Assembly (NCBI RefSeq): GCF_016722765.1
Contig: NZ_JAEQND010000019.1
Coordinates: forward strand, 1 to 64,000
Direction: 5' to 3'
DNA: 64,000 nucleotides
DNA from: Ramlibacter alkalitolerans
Lineage (GTDB): Bacteria > Pseudomonadota > Gammaproteobacteria > Burkholderiales > Burkholderiaceae_C
Shown here: piece after piece, positions 32,339-40,845 of the stretch
Numbering within the stretch: position 1 is the first letter of the stretch
Layout of the letters: each line of letters opens with the position of its first letter
The notes under the pieces: generated by a model
What the model was told of the DNA's origin: nothing
The model's input: only the letters and a program-made list of their open reading frames with translations
The model's database searches: none
Program-made: the position numbers and the translations under genes

Positions 32339-33267
32339 CGCCGGCGCAGGAAGCACCCGACCTGGGGCGCCGGCTGCGGCGTGCACGGCGCCGGATGCTG
32401 TTCCTGGGCCTGCGGGCGCTGCTGCGCGTGATCGGCTTCGGCGGCATCGGCGTCGTGGGCAGCGTGGCCGGAGCCCTGCAATTCCACTTTGCGCGGCGCC
32501 AACGCAGGCGCATCGAGCATGACATGGCGCTGGCGCTGGGGCGGCCGCCCGGCGATCCGGCCGTGCGCGCGCTGTTGCGCGAAGCCTATCGCGTCAACAA
32601 CACCGCCGTGCTCGAAACCCTGGCGATGTTCGATCGCCATCTCGACGAGCAGCAACTGGGCGAGCGCTGCGAGATCGCAGGCCTCGACGAGCTTCGCAGC
32701 GCGATGGCGGCCGGCCGCGGCGCCATCCTGCTGGCCACGCATGCGGGCAATGCGGCGCTGCTGCCGGTGAAGCTGGCGCACGCGGGCTGGGCGGTCAGCG
32801 TCGTCTATCGCGAGGCGCGGATGATGTCCGCGGGCTTCCTGCAGGCCGGCCTGGAGCGCTACGGCATCGAAGGCATCCTGGCGAACACCGGCCTGCGCGC
32901 CTATGGCCAGATGCTGGCCGCGCTGAAGCAGGGCCGCATCGTCTTCCTCATGATGGACCAGGGCGTGCGCGCGCCCAGGGACGGACTGCCCGTGCGCTTC
33001 CTCGGCAAGGAGGCCGCCATGCCGGCCGGCCCTTCGCAGCTCGCACGGGCGGCGCGGGCGCCGCTGCTCCCCGTGGTGACGACGGCGGCCAGGCCGCTCT
33101 GGCACTTCACCATCCGGCCGCCGGTCACGCTGGGACAGGGCCCGATCGAATCGGATGTCGAAACGCTGGCCCGGCTGACCGAGCGGCAGATCCTCGACTA
33201 CCCGCATCTCTGGAGCTGGCACCAAAGGCGGTGGCGCAAGATTGCCCCGGGCCCGGTGCATCCGTAG
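32335..33267 (+). CDS. LpxL/HtrB-family acyltransferase-like protein lacking the acidic catalytic residue
   Basis: A 310-residue protein with an N-terminal membrane segment (LFLGLRALLRVIGFGGIGVV) and the lysophospholipid-acyltransferase pattern: YREARMMSAGF, LKQGRIVFLMMDQG, PVRFLGKEAAMPAGPSQLA. The catalytic HX4(D/E) site reads HAGNAA, so the acidic residue is replaced by Ala. It may therefore use another mechanism or have a non-catalytic role. Last gene of the rightward operon, starting on the ABC transporter stop (ATGA). Confidence 0.78.
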   Translation: MTPAQEAPDLGRRLRRARRRMLFLGLRALLRVIGFGGIGVVGSVAGALQFHFARRQRRRIEHDMALALGRPPGDPAVRALLREAYRVNNTAVLETLAMFDRHLDEQQLGERCEIAGLDELRSAMAAGRGAILLATHAGNAALLPVKLAHAGWAVSVVYREARMMSAGFLQAGLERYGIEGILANTGLRAYGQMLAALKQGRIVFLMMDQGVRAPRDGLPVRFLGKEAAMPAGPSQLARAARAPLLPVVTTAARPLWHFTIRPPVTLGQGPIESDVETLARLTERQILDYPHLWSWHQRRWRKIAPGPVHP

Positions 33268-33296
33268 GGCAACGCCAGGCGGCGAAGGAGGTGAAA

Positions 33297-33812
33297 ATGA
33301 TGCGGCCGCCTCGCGCAACATCCATGCTCGCCCAACCCGTCGTCCGCCTCGCCTCGCTTGCCGACGCCGGCGCCATCGCCGCCCTGTCCCGCGACACCAT
33401 CGAGACCGGCCTGCCCTGGACCTGGCGGCCCGAGCGCGTGGCCAACGCCATCCGCGATCCGAACACGAACGTCGTGGTCGTCGGCCCGCGCGAGGCGCTC
33501 GAGGGCTTCGGGATCATGATCTACCGCGAGGACGATGCGCATCTCGTGCTGTTCGCCGTGCATCTTGCGAAACGCAGGCAAGGCATCGCCAGCACGATGC
33601 TGCTGTGGCTGGAGGATGTGGCCCGCGCAGCCGGCTGCCGGCGCATCCGGCTCGAAGCGCGGCGCGACAACGTGGCCGGCCGCAATTTCTACAGCGAACA
33701 CGGCTACCACGAGCGCGCCATCGACAAGGACCGCTACCACCAGGGCGTCGATGGCGTGCGGCTCGAGAAGTGGCTGCAGTCCGGAACGCCGGAGCCGTCA
33801 CCGGACGCCTGA
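33297..33812 (+). CDS. GNAT N-acetyltransferase
   Basis: A 171-residue GNAT-fold protein: VVRLASLADAGAIAALS start, LVLFAVHLAKRRQGIASTML with the acetyl-CoA-binding R/Q-x-x-G-x-A loop, and C-terminal RNFYSEHGYHERAIDK. A strong AAGGAGGTGA site precedes two adjacent ATG codons (33297 and 33300). It is 29 bp from the lipid operon and may be a read-through gene; no specific substrate can be named. Confidence 0.82.
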   Translation: MMRPPRATSMLAQPVVRLASLADAGAIAALSRDTIETGLPWTWRPERVANAIRDPNTNVVVVGPREALEGFGIMIYREDDAHLVLFAVHLAKRRQGIASTMLLWLEDVARAAGCRRIRLEARRDNVAGRNFYSEHGYHERAIDKDRYHQGVDGVRLEKWLQSGTPEPSPDA

Positions 33813-34019
33813 GGCTGGCGAGCGGCACACCGCCAGCAGGAACGCGCCGAATGCGTTACCATGCCCTGGCTGACGTTCCACAAGAGTCCGCATCTCCAGG
33901 TTTCTCTGCCCCTGCTCCCGCCCCGCGGCGAGTCGTTGTCGAATCTCCCTCCGATGGTTTCTTGGCGTTCGCACCACGCGGCTTCGTGCTGCGCGGGAAC
34001 TTCCAGACGAAGGATTCAC
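33813..34019. other. Upstream region of the cold-shock gene
   Basis: 207 bp between the GNAT and cold-shock genes. It is T- and C-rich near the right end (TTCTCTGCCCCTGC) and could hold a long 5' leader as common for csp genes. An alternative upstream start in the csp frame exists but lacks family similarity. No defined site can be called. Confidence 0.4.
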
Positions 34020-34244
34020 ATGTCGACCAACAACCAGACCGGAACCGTGAAGTGGTTCAACGAGAGCAAGGGCTACGGCTTCATCACGCCGGACGGCGGC
34101 GGCAAGGACCTGTTCGCGCACTTCCGCGACATCCAGGGCACCGACCAGTACAAGACGCTGGCCGAGAACGCCCGGGTCCAGTTCGTGGTGACGCAGGGCG
34201 CCAAGGGCCCGCAGGCCACCAACATCTGCCCGATCGCCAACTGA
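34020..34244 (+). CDS. Cold-shock protein (CspA family)
   Basis: A 74-residue single cold-shock domain: [17 protein letters not shown] holds RNP1 and DLFAHFRDI corresponds to RNP2 (usually DLFVHFSAI). It is an RNA/DNA chaperone that melts secondary structure. Slightly longer than the classical 67-70 residues and with a variant RNP2. ATG 34020 is where the family similarity begins. Confidence 0.9.
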   Translation: MSTNNQTGTVKWFNESKGYGFITPDGGGKDLFAHFRDIQGTDQYKTLAENARVQFVVTQGAKGPQATNICPIAN

Positions 34245-34290
34245 AGCCGGCCGCACGTACGCCAGGGGCCCGCAGGGGCCCCCTGCCGCC

Positions 34291-35175
34291 ATGGTGACGT
34301 TCGACCCGGTGCGCATGCAGTACCAGGTGGACCTGCGCTACCAGGTGAACAGCCCGGGCTCGGACTTCATCTTCAATGTGCAGGCGGCACGCACCCGGCA
34401 GCAGCTGGTGCTGTGGGAGTCGCTCACGGTCAACCAGGGCGTGCAACTGCAGGAACACTGCGACCCGGCGACGTCCGGCCGCTTCCTGCGCCTGCGCGCC
34501 ACCTCCGGCGAGCTGGCGCTGCGCTACGCGGCGCTGGTGGAGCAGCGGCCCGTCGGCGAAGCGCCGGGCAACATCCCGGAGACCTGGATTCCCGACCTGC
34601 CGGGCGAAGTCCTGCCCTATCTCTATCCGAGCCGCTTCTGCGAGTCGGACCTGCTCGCGCCCGTGGCGCTGGCCCACTTCGGCGCCCTGTGGCAAGGCTA
34701 CAGCCGGGTCGAGGCGATCTGCGCCTGGGTGAACACGCATGTGAAGTTCGCCTCCGGCAGTTCGTGCAGCACCACGACCGCCTCGCAGACGCTGGCCTCG
34801 GGCCGTGGCGTCTGCCGCGACTTCGCGCACCTGATGATTGCGCTGTGCCGCGCGCTGAACATCCCGGCGCGCTTCGTCACGGGCTTCGACTACGGCGCCG
34901 ATCCTGCCCTCGGCCCGTCGGACTTCCACGCGTACGTGGAAGCGTACCTGGGCGGCCGCTGGTACATCTTCGACCCCTCGGGCACCGCGATTCCGATGGG
35001 CTTCATGCGGCTGACCTCGGGCCGCGACGCCGCCGATTGCGCCTACGCCTCGATCTTCGGCGACGTGCTTCCCCTGAGCCGCACGCTGCAGATCAGCGCG
35101 GCTTCGACCAGCCCTGGCCTGCCCGCGCTGGAGCCGTACCGCGTCAGCGGCGCGATTTCCACCGCCGTCGACTGA
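34291..35175 (+). CDS. Transglutaminase-like domain protein
   Basis: A 294-residue protein with an N-terminal beta domain (~1-95) and a transglutaminase-like core: Cys 175 in GVCRDFAH, His 213 in DFHAYVEAY and Asp 228 in FDPSG form the catalytic triad. Members act as proteases, amidases or crosslinkers. No signal peptide is seen, so cytoplasmic. An internal ATG at 34315 is an alternative start. Function is not specific to neighbours. Confidence 0.85.
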   Translation: MVTFDPVRMQYQVDLRYQVNSPGSDFIFNVQAARTRQQLVLWESLTVNQGVQLQEHCDPATSGRFLRLRATSGELALRYAALVEQRPVGEAPGNIPETWIPDLPGEVLPYLYPSRFCESDLLAPVALAHFGALWQGYSRVEAICAWVNTHVKFASGSSCSTTTASQTLASGRGVCRDFAHLMIALCRALNIPARFVTGFDYGADPALGPSDFHAYVEAYLGGRWYIFDPSGTAIPMGFMRLTSGRDAADCAYASIFGDVLPLSRTLQISAASTSPGLPALEPYRVSGAISTAVD

Positions 35176-35181
35176 GCACCC

Positions 35182-36393
35182 TCACTTGATCACGCCCTGC
35201 GCCTGCAGGGCCGCGAGACGCCCGGCGTCGAGTCCGAGCAGCGTCTCCAGGACCTCGCGCGTGCCCTCCCCCAGCACCGGCGGCGGCAACCGCACCGGCA
35301 TGCGCGTGCCGTCCATGCGGTAGGGCGGCGCCATCACGTCCATGCTGCCGGCCACCGGATGCGGCTGCTTCGTGACGAGGCCGGCGTGCTCCGCGCGCGG
35401 CGAGGTCAGCGCCTCGAACAGGCCCAGCACCTCGCCGCAGGGGATGCCGACGGCACTCATGCGCTCCAGCAGCAGCTTGCGCGGGCGCGCGCGCATCTCC
35501 TGCAGCAGCAGCGGCACCAGGGTGTCGCGGTTCGCCTTGCGCGCGAGGTTGGTGCCGTAGCGTTCGTCCTGCAGGATGTCCGGCCGCGCGATCACCTCGG
35601 TGCAGAAGCGCTCGAACTGCGCGTTGTTGCCCACCGCGACGATCAGCGGGCCGTCCTGCGCATCGAACACGCCGTACGGCACGATCGAGGGATGCGCGTT
35701 GCCGTAGCGCGGCGGGTCCTTGCGCATCAACAAGGCCTCGAGTCCGTAATACGCGCTGACCATGAGGCCGCAGTCGAACAGCGCCAGTTCGACGTGGCAG
35801 CCCTTGCCGGTGCGCTGGCGATCGAAGAGCGCGGCGAGCACGGCCTGCGCGGCATACATCCCGGTGAACAGGTCGACCGCGGCGACGCCGAACTTCAGCG
35901 GCGGCTGCGACGCCTCCCCGTTGATGGCCATCAGGCCCGCTTCGCCCTGGATCACCAGGTCGTAGCCGGGCCGCGCGGCTTCGGGGCCGTGCCGGTCGTA
36001 GCCGGAGACGGAGCAATAGACGACGTCCGCCTTGACGGCGCGGACCTGTTCGTAGCCCAGCCCCATCTTTTCCGCGCCACCGAACTTGAAGTTCTGCACC
36101 ACGACGTCGCACTGCTTCGCCAGTTCGCGCACGAGTTCCTGCCCCGCGGGACTCTGCAGGTCCACGGTGACGGAACGCTTGTTGCGGTTCATGCTGTTGA
36201 AGTAGGCGGTTTCGGTGTCGCCCACGCGAAGGCCCCAGTCGCGCGTGTCGTCGCCGCGCTTCGGATGCTCGACCTTGATCACCTCGGCGCCGAGGTCGCC
36301 GAGCACCTGCGCGCACAGCGGCCCCGCCAGCACGCGCGAGAGGTCCAGGACACGGATGCCGGCCAGCGGCAGCGAAGAGGATGGGGACATCAT
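35182..36393 (-). CDS. Family III CoA-transferase (CaiB/BaiF)
   Basis: A 403-residue enzyme moving CoA between carboxylic acids. VLDLSRVLAGPLCAQVLGDLGAEVIKVE is the family N-terminus, and the aspartyl-CoA catalytic Asp is in AAVDLFTGMYAAQ. GNAHPSIVPYGVFDAQDGPL is the second-domain signature. ATG ATG start with no clear partner gene; ends 6 bp from the convergent transglutaminase gene. Substrates unknown. Confidence 0.88.
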   Translation of the reverse strand: MMSPSSSLPLAGIRVLDLSRVLAGPLCAQVLGDLGAEVIKVEHPKRGDDTRDWGLRVGDTETAYFNSMNRNKRSVTVDLQSPAGQELVRELAKQCDVVVQNFKFGGAEKMGLGYEQVRAVKADVVYCSVSGYDRHGPEAARPGYDLVIQGEAGLMAINGEASQPPLKFGVAAVDLFTGMYAAQAVLAALFDRQRTGKGCHVELALFDCGLMVSAYYGLEALLMRKDPPRYGNAHPSIVPYGVFDAQDGPLIVAVGNNAQFERFCTEVIARPDILQDERYGTNLARKANRDTLVPLLLQEMRARPRKLLLERMSAVGIPCGEVLGLFEALTSPRAEHAGLVTKQPHPVAGSMDVMAPPYRMDGTRMPVRLPPPVLGEGTREVLETLLGLDAGRLAALQAQGVIK

Positions 36394-36432
36394 GGCGACT
36401 CGCGGGACGAAGGCGCGGATTGTCGCATCGCG

Positions 36433-36777
36433 CTAACCATGGAGGCGGCGCGAGTCCTCGGGGGCCTCGGCGCGGTCTTCGAGGCTGTAGTCGCGGATCA
36501 CGGAGGCGATGCGCAGGTGGTAGTCGCGGAACATGGACTTGCGGCCCGCGGCCTGGGCGGCGCGGTGCGCCTCGAGCTGGCGCCAGCGCGCGAGGCATTC
36601 CTCGTCGCGCCAGAAGGACAGCGACAGCAGCTTGCCCGGCGTCGTGAGGCTTTCGAAGCGCTCGATGGAGAGGAAGCCCTCCATCTTCTCGAGCTCGGGG
36701 CGCAGGCGCGCGGCCCAGTCGAGATAGGCGCTGCGGTGTTGCTCGTGCGGCCAGACTTCGAAGATGACGGCGATCAT
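36433..36777 (-). CDS. Antibiotic biosynthesis monooxygenase-like (ABM) protein
   Basis: A 114-residue protein beginning MIAVIFEVWPHEQHR, with GFLSIERFESLTTPGKLLSLSFWRDEECLARWR characteristic of the dimeric ferredoxin-like ABM fold. An AGGAG site lies just before the ATG, which decided the start against a longer frame. Homologues are heme- or cofactor-free monooxygenases or simple stress proteins. 39 bp upstream of the CoA-transferase in the same direction. Confidence 0.82.
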   Translation of the reverse strand: MIAVIFEVWPHEQHRSAYLDWAARLRPELEKMEGFLSIERFESLTTPGKLLSLSFWRDEECLARWRQLEAHRAAQAAGRKSMFRDYHLRIASVIRDYSLEDRAEAPEDSRRLHG

Positions 36778-36803
36778 GGGGGTCTCCTGGGGAGAGTGTA
36801 TGT

Positions 36804-36927
36804 GCCCCGAAGGGCGCGAAGCGTAGGCTGGCGGTGACGCGCGAAGCGCCGGAACCCCAGCGCTCGCTCTGCTCCGCCGCCCAAAGCGCTGGGGTTCGCG
36901 CCCTTCGGGGCTCACCGCCAGCCTACG
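36804..36927. repeat. REP-like palindromic element with permuted arms
   Basis: Element A (GCCCCGAAGGGCGCGAA, 36804-36820) is followed by B (CGTAGGCTGGCGGTGA, 36822-36837); on the right, complement of A (36895-36911) is followed by complement of B (36912-36927). Inside is a perfect 12-bp stem AACCCCAGCGCT (36853-36864 and 36885-36896). The arms are in the order A B - C C' - A' B', so A and B cannot form one simple nested hairpin. Confidence 0.85.
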
Positions 36928-36945
36928 ATTCCGGGGCCTCGCACG

Positions 36946-37743
36946 TCACCCAGAAGTCCGCACCTGCACCAGCAACTCCTCCAGCACCCGCAGCACCAGC
37001 TGCGGCTCCGTCAGCTGCGGGAAGTGGCCGCTCCTTTGCGCGATCACCTGCTCGCCCAGGGGCGACAGGCGCGCCAGCTCCTGCTGGTTGGCGCGCCGCG
37101 CACCCACCGCGCCGGGCGACATCATCCAGGCCCGCGGCGTGAGGCCGCCCGTGATCACGCGCAAGGGCACGGGCGGGAACGGCCCCGCGGCCTCGAGCTC
37201 GCGCACCGTGTCGTCCACCGCCGCCAGCTCCGCGTGCAGGTTGCGGCGAAAGAACGCGTTCGGCAGCGCGAGCAGCTTCGCCAGCGCGCGCTCGATCTGC
37301 GTCTCGTGCTTGCGCAGCACCACGTGATCGCCCGGATGCGTGGCCTCGATCAGCAGCACGCCCGCCACGTCCTGCGGATGCAGGCGCGCGTACAGGTTGG
37401 CGAACAGGCCGCCCAGCGAATGCGCCACCAGCACACGGGGTGGCCGCAGCCCGGCGTGCGCCAGCAGCTCGCGCAGCGATGCGATGACCGCCATGCCCGT
37501 CTGCCGTCCGCGCGGAGCGTCGCTGCCCTGCAGCCCGAAGCGGTTCCATGCCAGCACGCGGCCGATGCGCTCGATGCCGGGATACAGCGGCTCCCAGCCT
37601 TGCACGCCCATGCCGGCGCCGCTGAAAAGGACGATGTGCGCCGGTCCATGCCCGGACAGCAGGTAACCGAGGCGGCCGCTGCGCGTGTGCAGGGCCCGGA
37701 TGCCGGGAAGCCGCTGGCGTCGGGTCGGCGCGAAATGCGGCAT
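36946..37743 (-). CDS. Alpha/beta hydrolase
   Basis: A 265-residue alpha/beta-hydrolase fold: oxyanion-region LFSGAGMGVQGWEP near 39-52, nucleophile elbow AHSLGG with Ser 109, and C-terminal catalytic His in RSGHFPQ. WNRFGLQGSD precedes the elbow as in esterases and epoxide-hydrolase-like enzymes. Substrate unknown. 15 bp after the zinc-ribbon gene on the same strand. Confidence 0.85.
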   Translation of the reverse strand: MPHFAPTRRQRLPGIRALHTRSGRLGYLLSGHGPAHIVLFSGAGMGVQGWEPLYPGIERIGRVLAWNRFGLQGSDAPRGRQTGMAVIASLRELLAHAGLRPPRVLVAHSLGGLFANLYARLHPQDVAGVLLIEATHPGDHVVLRKHETQIERALAKLLALPNAFFRRNLHAELAAVDDTVRELEAAGPFPPVPLRVITGGLTPRAWMMSPGAVGARRANQQELARLSPLGEQVIAQRSGHFPQLTEPQLVLRVLEELLVQVRTSG

Positions 37744-37758
37744 GCGCCGGTGGGCCCC

Positions 37759-38103
37759 TCAGGCGCCGCCGATGCCGACGTTCACCTTGCCCGTGCCGAG
37801 GCACTCGGGGCAGGCCGAGGCGCCGAGCCGGCCGCTGCCGCCGCACTTCGGGCACACCGTCTCGCCGGTGCCGGGCGTCCCCGCGGGCGCTTCGTCCCCC
37901 GGGCTCATGGGCCGCTGCGCGCCACTGGGCTGGCCGCCCGCCTGGCCCGCCGGCTGGTCGGAGCGGCCCTCGTTGCCGCTCGGGACGTCGAAGGATGCGC
38001 CCGGGTCCTCCTCGCCTGCGACCGAGGCCTGCAGGTCGAGGGGATCGCCGGGACGCGCCTGGGCCCTGGAGCCCATCAGGGAATCGTGCTGCTTGCCGGC
38101 CAT
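37759..38103 (-). CDS. Small protein with DnaJ-type zinc ribbon
   Basis: A 114-residue protein. The first ~80 residues are Gly/Pro/Ser-rich and look disordered; the C-terminus has CPKCGGSGRLGASACPECLGTGKV, two CxxCxGxG repeats as in the DnaJ zinc finger. ATG 38103 (MAGKQHDSLMG) was chosen; a longer frame to 38154 is possible. Probably a metal-binding accessory protein of unknown role. Confidence 0.65.
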   Translation of the reverse strand: MAGKQHDSLMGSRAQARPGDPLDLQASVAGEEDPGASFDVPSGNEGRSDQPAGQAGGQPSGAQRPMSPGDEAPAGTPGTGETVCPKCGGSGRLGASACPECLGTGKVNVGIGGA

Positions 38104-38193
38104 GTGCGCCCTCGTGAGTTGGGTCCATCCTAGGCAGCGGCCGCGAACGGCCACGTAGGACAGGGACCCCCCTTCGCGCTGGCGCGGCCCCGC

Positions 38194-38979
38194 TCAGCGC
38201 CCCTGCCAGACGGGCGGGCGCTTCTGCACGAAGGCCTGCACGCCTTCGCGGAAGTCCAAGCTGCCGTAGGTGCGGCGGATCAGGTCCTCGGCCTCCGGCA
38301 GGTCGTGGCGCAGCAGGCGGTTCAGCGCCTCCTTGCTGACCTGCTGCGTCACCGGCGCCAGCGAAGCGAGCTTCTTGCACAGCTTCTGCGCCGCGGCCTC
38401 GATGCCCTCGGCCGGCACGACCTCCAGCGCGTAGCCGCAGGCCTGCGCTTCCTCCGCGCCGACCAGGTCGGCCAGCAGCAGCAGGCGCTGCACGCGGGGC
38501 CGGCCGAACGCCGCCACCAGCCCCGCCACGTTGGCGATCGACAGGCAGTTGCCGAGGGTGCGCGCGATCGGCACGCCGAACTTCGTGGCGGGGGTGACGA
38601 TGCGGAAATCGCAGGTGCTCGCGATCGCCAGCCCGCCGCCGATGCACCAGCCCTCCACCACCGCCACCGTGGGCATGGGCAGGCCCGCCAGCAACTGCAT
38701 GGTGCCGTCGATCTGGCGCTCGTATTCCACGCCGCGCTCGCCGTCGAAATCCTGGAACTGGGCGATGTCGGTGCCGGCGACGAAGGCCTCGCCACCGGCG
38801 CCCTGGAAGCGCACCACGCGCACGGAACGGTCCTCGCGCAGCTGCTCGCAGATGGCGCGCAGCCGCTCGTACATCGCCCACGTCATGGCGTTGCGTGCCG
38901 CGGGGCGGTCGAAGGTCACCGAGGCGATGCCGCCCTCGATGGCCAGGTGGACCTGGCCCTTGTTGTCGGTATCCTGCAA
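38194..38979 (-). CDS. Enoyl-CoA hydratase/isomerase family protein
   Basis: A 261-residue crotonase-fold enzyme. GGEAFVAGTDIAQF near 68-81 and GWCIGGGLAIASTCDFRI near 110-127 form the oxyanion hole. A TTG at 38979 with AAGGAA 6 bases ahead fits the family N-terminus best; no ATG lies nearby. Downstream of the TRAP permease, it may process the CoA ester of the imported acid. Confidence 0.85.
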   Translation of the reverse strand: MQDTDNKGQVHLAIEGGIASVTFDRPAARNAMTWAMYERLRAICEQLREDRSVRVVRFQGAGGEAFVAGTDIAQFQDFDGERGVEYERQIDGTMQLLAGLPMPTVAVVEGWCIGGGLAIASTCDFRIVTPATKFGVPIARTLGNCLSIANVAGLVAAFGRPRVQRLLLLADLVGAEEAQACGYALEVVPAEGIEAAAQKLCKKLASLAPVTQQVSKEALNRLLRHDLPEAEDLIRRTYGSLDFREGVQAFVQKRPPVWQGR

Positions 38980-38993
38980 GACGTCTTCCTTCT

Positions 38994-40280
38994 CTACTTG
39001 TAGAACAGATTCACCAATCCGAGCCCGGTGACCGGCACGTACGTGACCAGCAGCAGCACGCTCACCAGCACGGCGATGAACCAGATGTTGACACGGGACA
39101 CCTCCCACACGGAGGACTTGGCGATCGAGCAGGCCACCATCAGCACGCTCGCCACCGGCGGCGTCTGCTGGCCGATGCCCAGGTTGATGGTGACGATGAG
39201 GCCGAAGTGCACCGGGTCGATGCCGGCGGCACGCACCAGCGGCATCACGATAGGCACCACCAGGATGATCGCCGCCGCCGAGTGCAGGAACATGCCGAGG
39301 AACAGGAACAGGATGTTCAGCAGCAGCAGGATCACCCACTTGGTCTGCGTGAAGTCGGAGACCGCCCGCGCCAGCGCCTGCGGCGCCTGCACCTCGGTGA
39401 GATAGGTGCCCAGCAAGGCGCTGGTGGCCACCAGCAGCATCACCACCGCCGTCTGCACTCCGCCTTCCATGATGGCGGCGCGCAGGTGCGCCATGTCCAG
39501 TTCGCGGTAGATGAACAGGCCGACGAACAGCGCGGCCAGCACCGCCAGCGCCGCGCCCTCGGTGGCCGTCACCACGCCGCCGAAGATGCCGCCCAGGATG
39601 ATGATGGGCAGCAGGAAGGCCCACAGCGCCTCGCGCGCCGTCTTGCGCACGCGCTGCCACGAGAAGCGGTCCTCGCGCGGCAGGTTGTAGCGGCGGGCGA
39701 GGAAGCTCGCCACGCCCATGAGCCCGGCCCCGCCCAGGATGCCCGGCACGATGCCGGCCACGAACAGCTGCACCACCGAGCTCTCCGCCATCACCGCGTA
39801 CAGGATCATGGGGATGGAGGGCGGGATGATCACCGCCAGCGTGGCGGCCGAGGACATCGCTGCCGCCGCATAGGGCGCGGGATAGCCCTTGGCCTTCATG
39901 CCCGGGATCATCAGCGAGCCCAGCGCCGCCACGTCGGCCACGGCCGATCCGGAGATCTCGGCGAAGAACAGCGACGCGCCGATCGACACGTGCGCCAGTC
40001 CGCCGCGCACCCAGCCGAAGAGCGCGGCGGCGAAGGCGATCAGCCGACTCGAGATGCCGGACGCGTTCATGATCGCGCCGGCGAGGATGAACAGCGGGAT
40101 GGCCAGCAGCGGGAAGTTGGTGGCGCCGTTGTAGATCACCACCGGCATGTTGGGCAGCGAGGACAGGCCGTGCGAGGCCACCATCGCCAGCGTGGCGACG
40201 ATGCCCAGCGACACGGCGATCGGCACGTTGATCAGGACCAGCCCCAGCACGGCCCCGAAGAGGGACAGCATCGTTCCCAT
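38994..40280 (-). CDS. dctM: TRAP transporter large permease
   Basis: A 428-residue DctM-family protein with 12 or so membrane spans. PLLAIPLFILAGAIMN, SLFFAEISGSAVAD and the conserved PPSIPMILY and TINLGIGQQTPPV are family hallmarks. Works with the small permease (9 bp upstream) and the binding protein to import a carboxylate by sodium- or proton-coupled transport. Confidence 0.92.
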   Translation of the reverse strand: MGTMLSLFGAVLGLVLINVPIAVSLGIVATLAMVASHGLSSLPNMPVVIYNGATNFPLLAIPLFILAGAIMNASGISSRLIAFAAALFGWVRGGLAHVSIGASLFFAEISGSAVADVAALGSLMIPGMKAKGYPAPYAAAAMSSAATLAVIIPPSIPMILYAVMAESSVVQLFVAGIVPGILGGAGLMGVASFLARRYNLPREDRFSWQRVRKTAREALWAFLLPIIILGGIFGGVVTATEGAALAVLAALFVGLFIYRELDMAHLRAAIMEGGVQTAVVMLLVATSALLGTYLTEVQAPQALARAVSDFTQTKWVILLLLNILFLFLGMFLHSAAAIILVVPIVMPLVRAAGIDPVHFGLIVTINLGIGQQTPPVASVLMVACSIAKSSVWEVSRVNIWFIAVLVSVLLLVTYVPVTGLGLVNLFYK

Positions 40281-40289
40281 GCCGCCTCC

Positions 40290-40832
40290 TCAGTGCAGGC
40301 CGTCGGCCAGGGCCGCGCCGCTCACCGCCTGCGGCCGCGCCAGCCACAGGTCAATGAGGTGGGTGGCCTCCGCCACCACGATCAGCGCCGCGGAGATCGG
40401 GATCACCGACTGCGCGAAATTCATCGGCACCCAGGGCAGGCTTACCAGCGTGTCGCCCGCGAGGATCGGCATGATCTGCAGCCCCACCCAGCCGAGCAGG
40501 GCGAAGAAGGCGATCACCAGCAGCTGCGTGAGCAGGCCCAGCCAGCGCTTCCACGCCGACGGGAGCTGGTCGACCACCTCCGGGCAGCCGATGTGCGCGC
40601 GCTTCACCGAAGCCAGCGCCGAGCCGTAGAAGGTCAGCCAGGCCAGCATGATGGATGCGACTTCGTCGTACCACACCAGCGACTGGCCGATGGCGCGGAA
40701 CACCACGCCGAGGGTGACTTCGACGGCAAGGGCCACCATCAGGGCCATCACGACCCATTCGAGCAGCAGCCCGTAATGGCGGCGGAAACGCTGCGTGGCC
40801 GTGGCGGGGGCGGCGGCTTCGGTATGCGGCAT
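40290..40832 (-). CDS. dctQ: TRAP transporter small permease
   Basis: A 180-residue DctQ-family protein with four membrane segments. WYDEVASIMLAWLTFYGSALA near 54-74 is the typical second segment, and RAHIGCPEVVDQLP follows. Located between the binding protein (13 bp) and the large permease (9 bp), in usual P-Q-M order. Confidence 0.88.
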   Translation of the reverse strand: MPHTEAAAPATATQRFRRHYGLLLEWVVMALMVALAVEVTLGVVFRAIGQSLVWYDEVASIMLAWLTFYGSALASVKRAHIGCPEVVDQLPSAWKRWLGLLTQLLVIAFFALLGWVGLQIMPILAGDTLVSLPWVPMNFAQSVIPISAALIVVAEATHLIDLWLARPQAVSGAALADGLH

Positions 40833-40845
40833 TGACGATTTCCTC

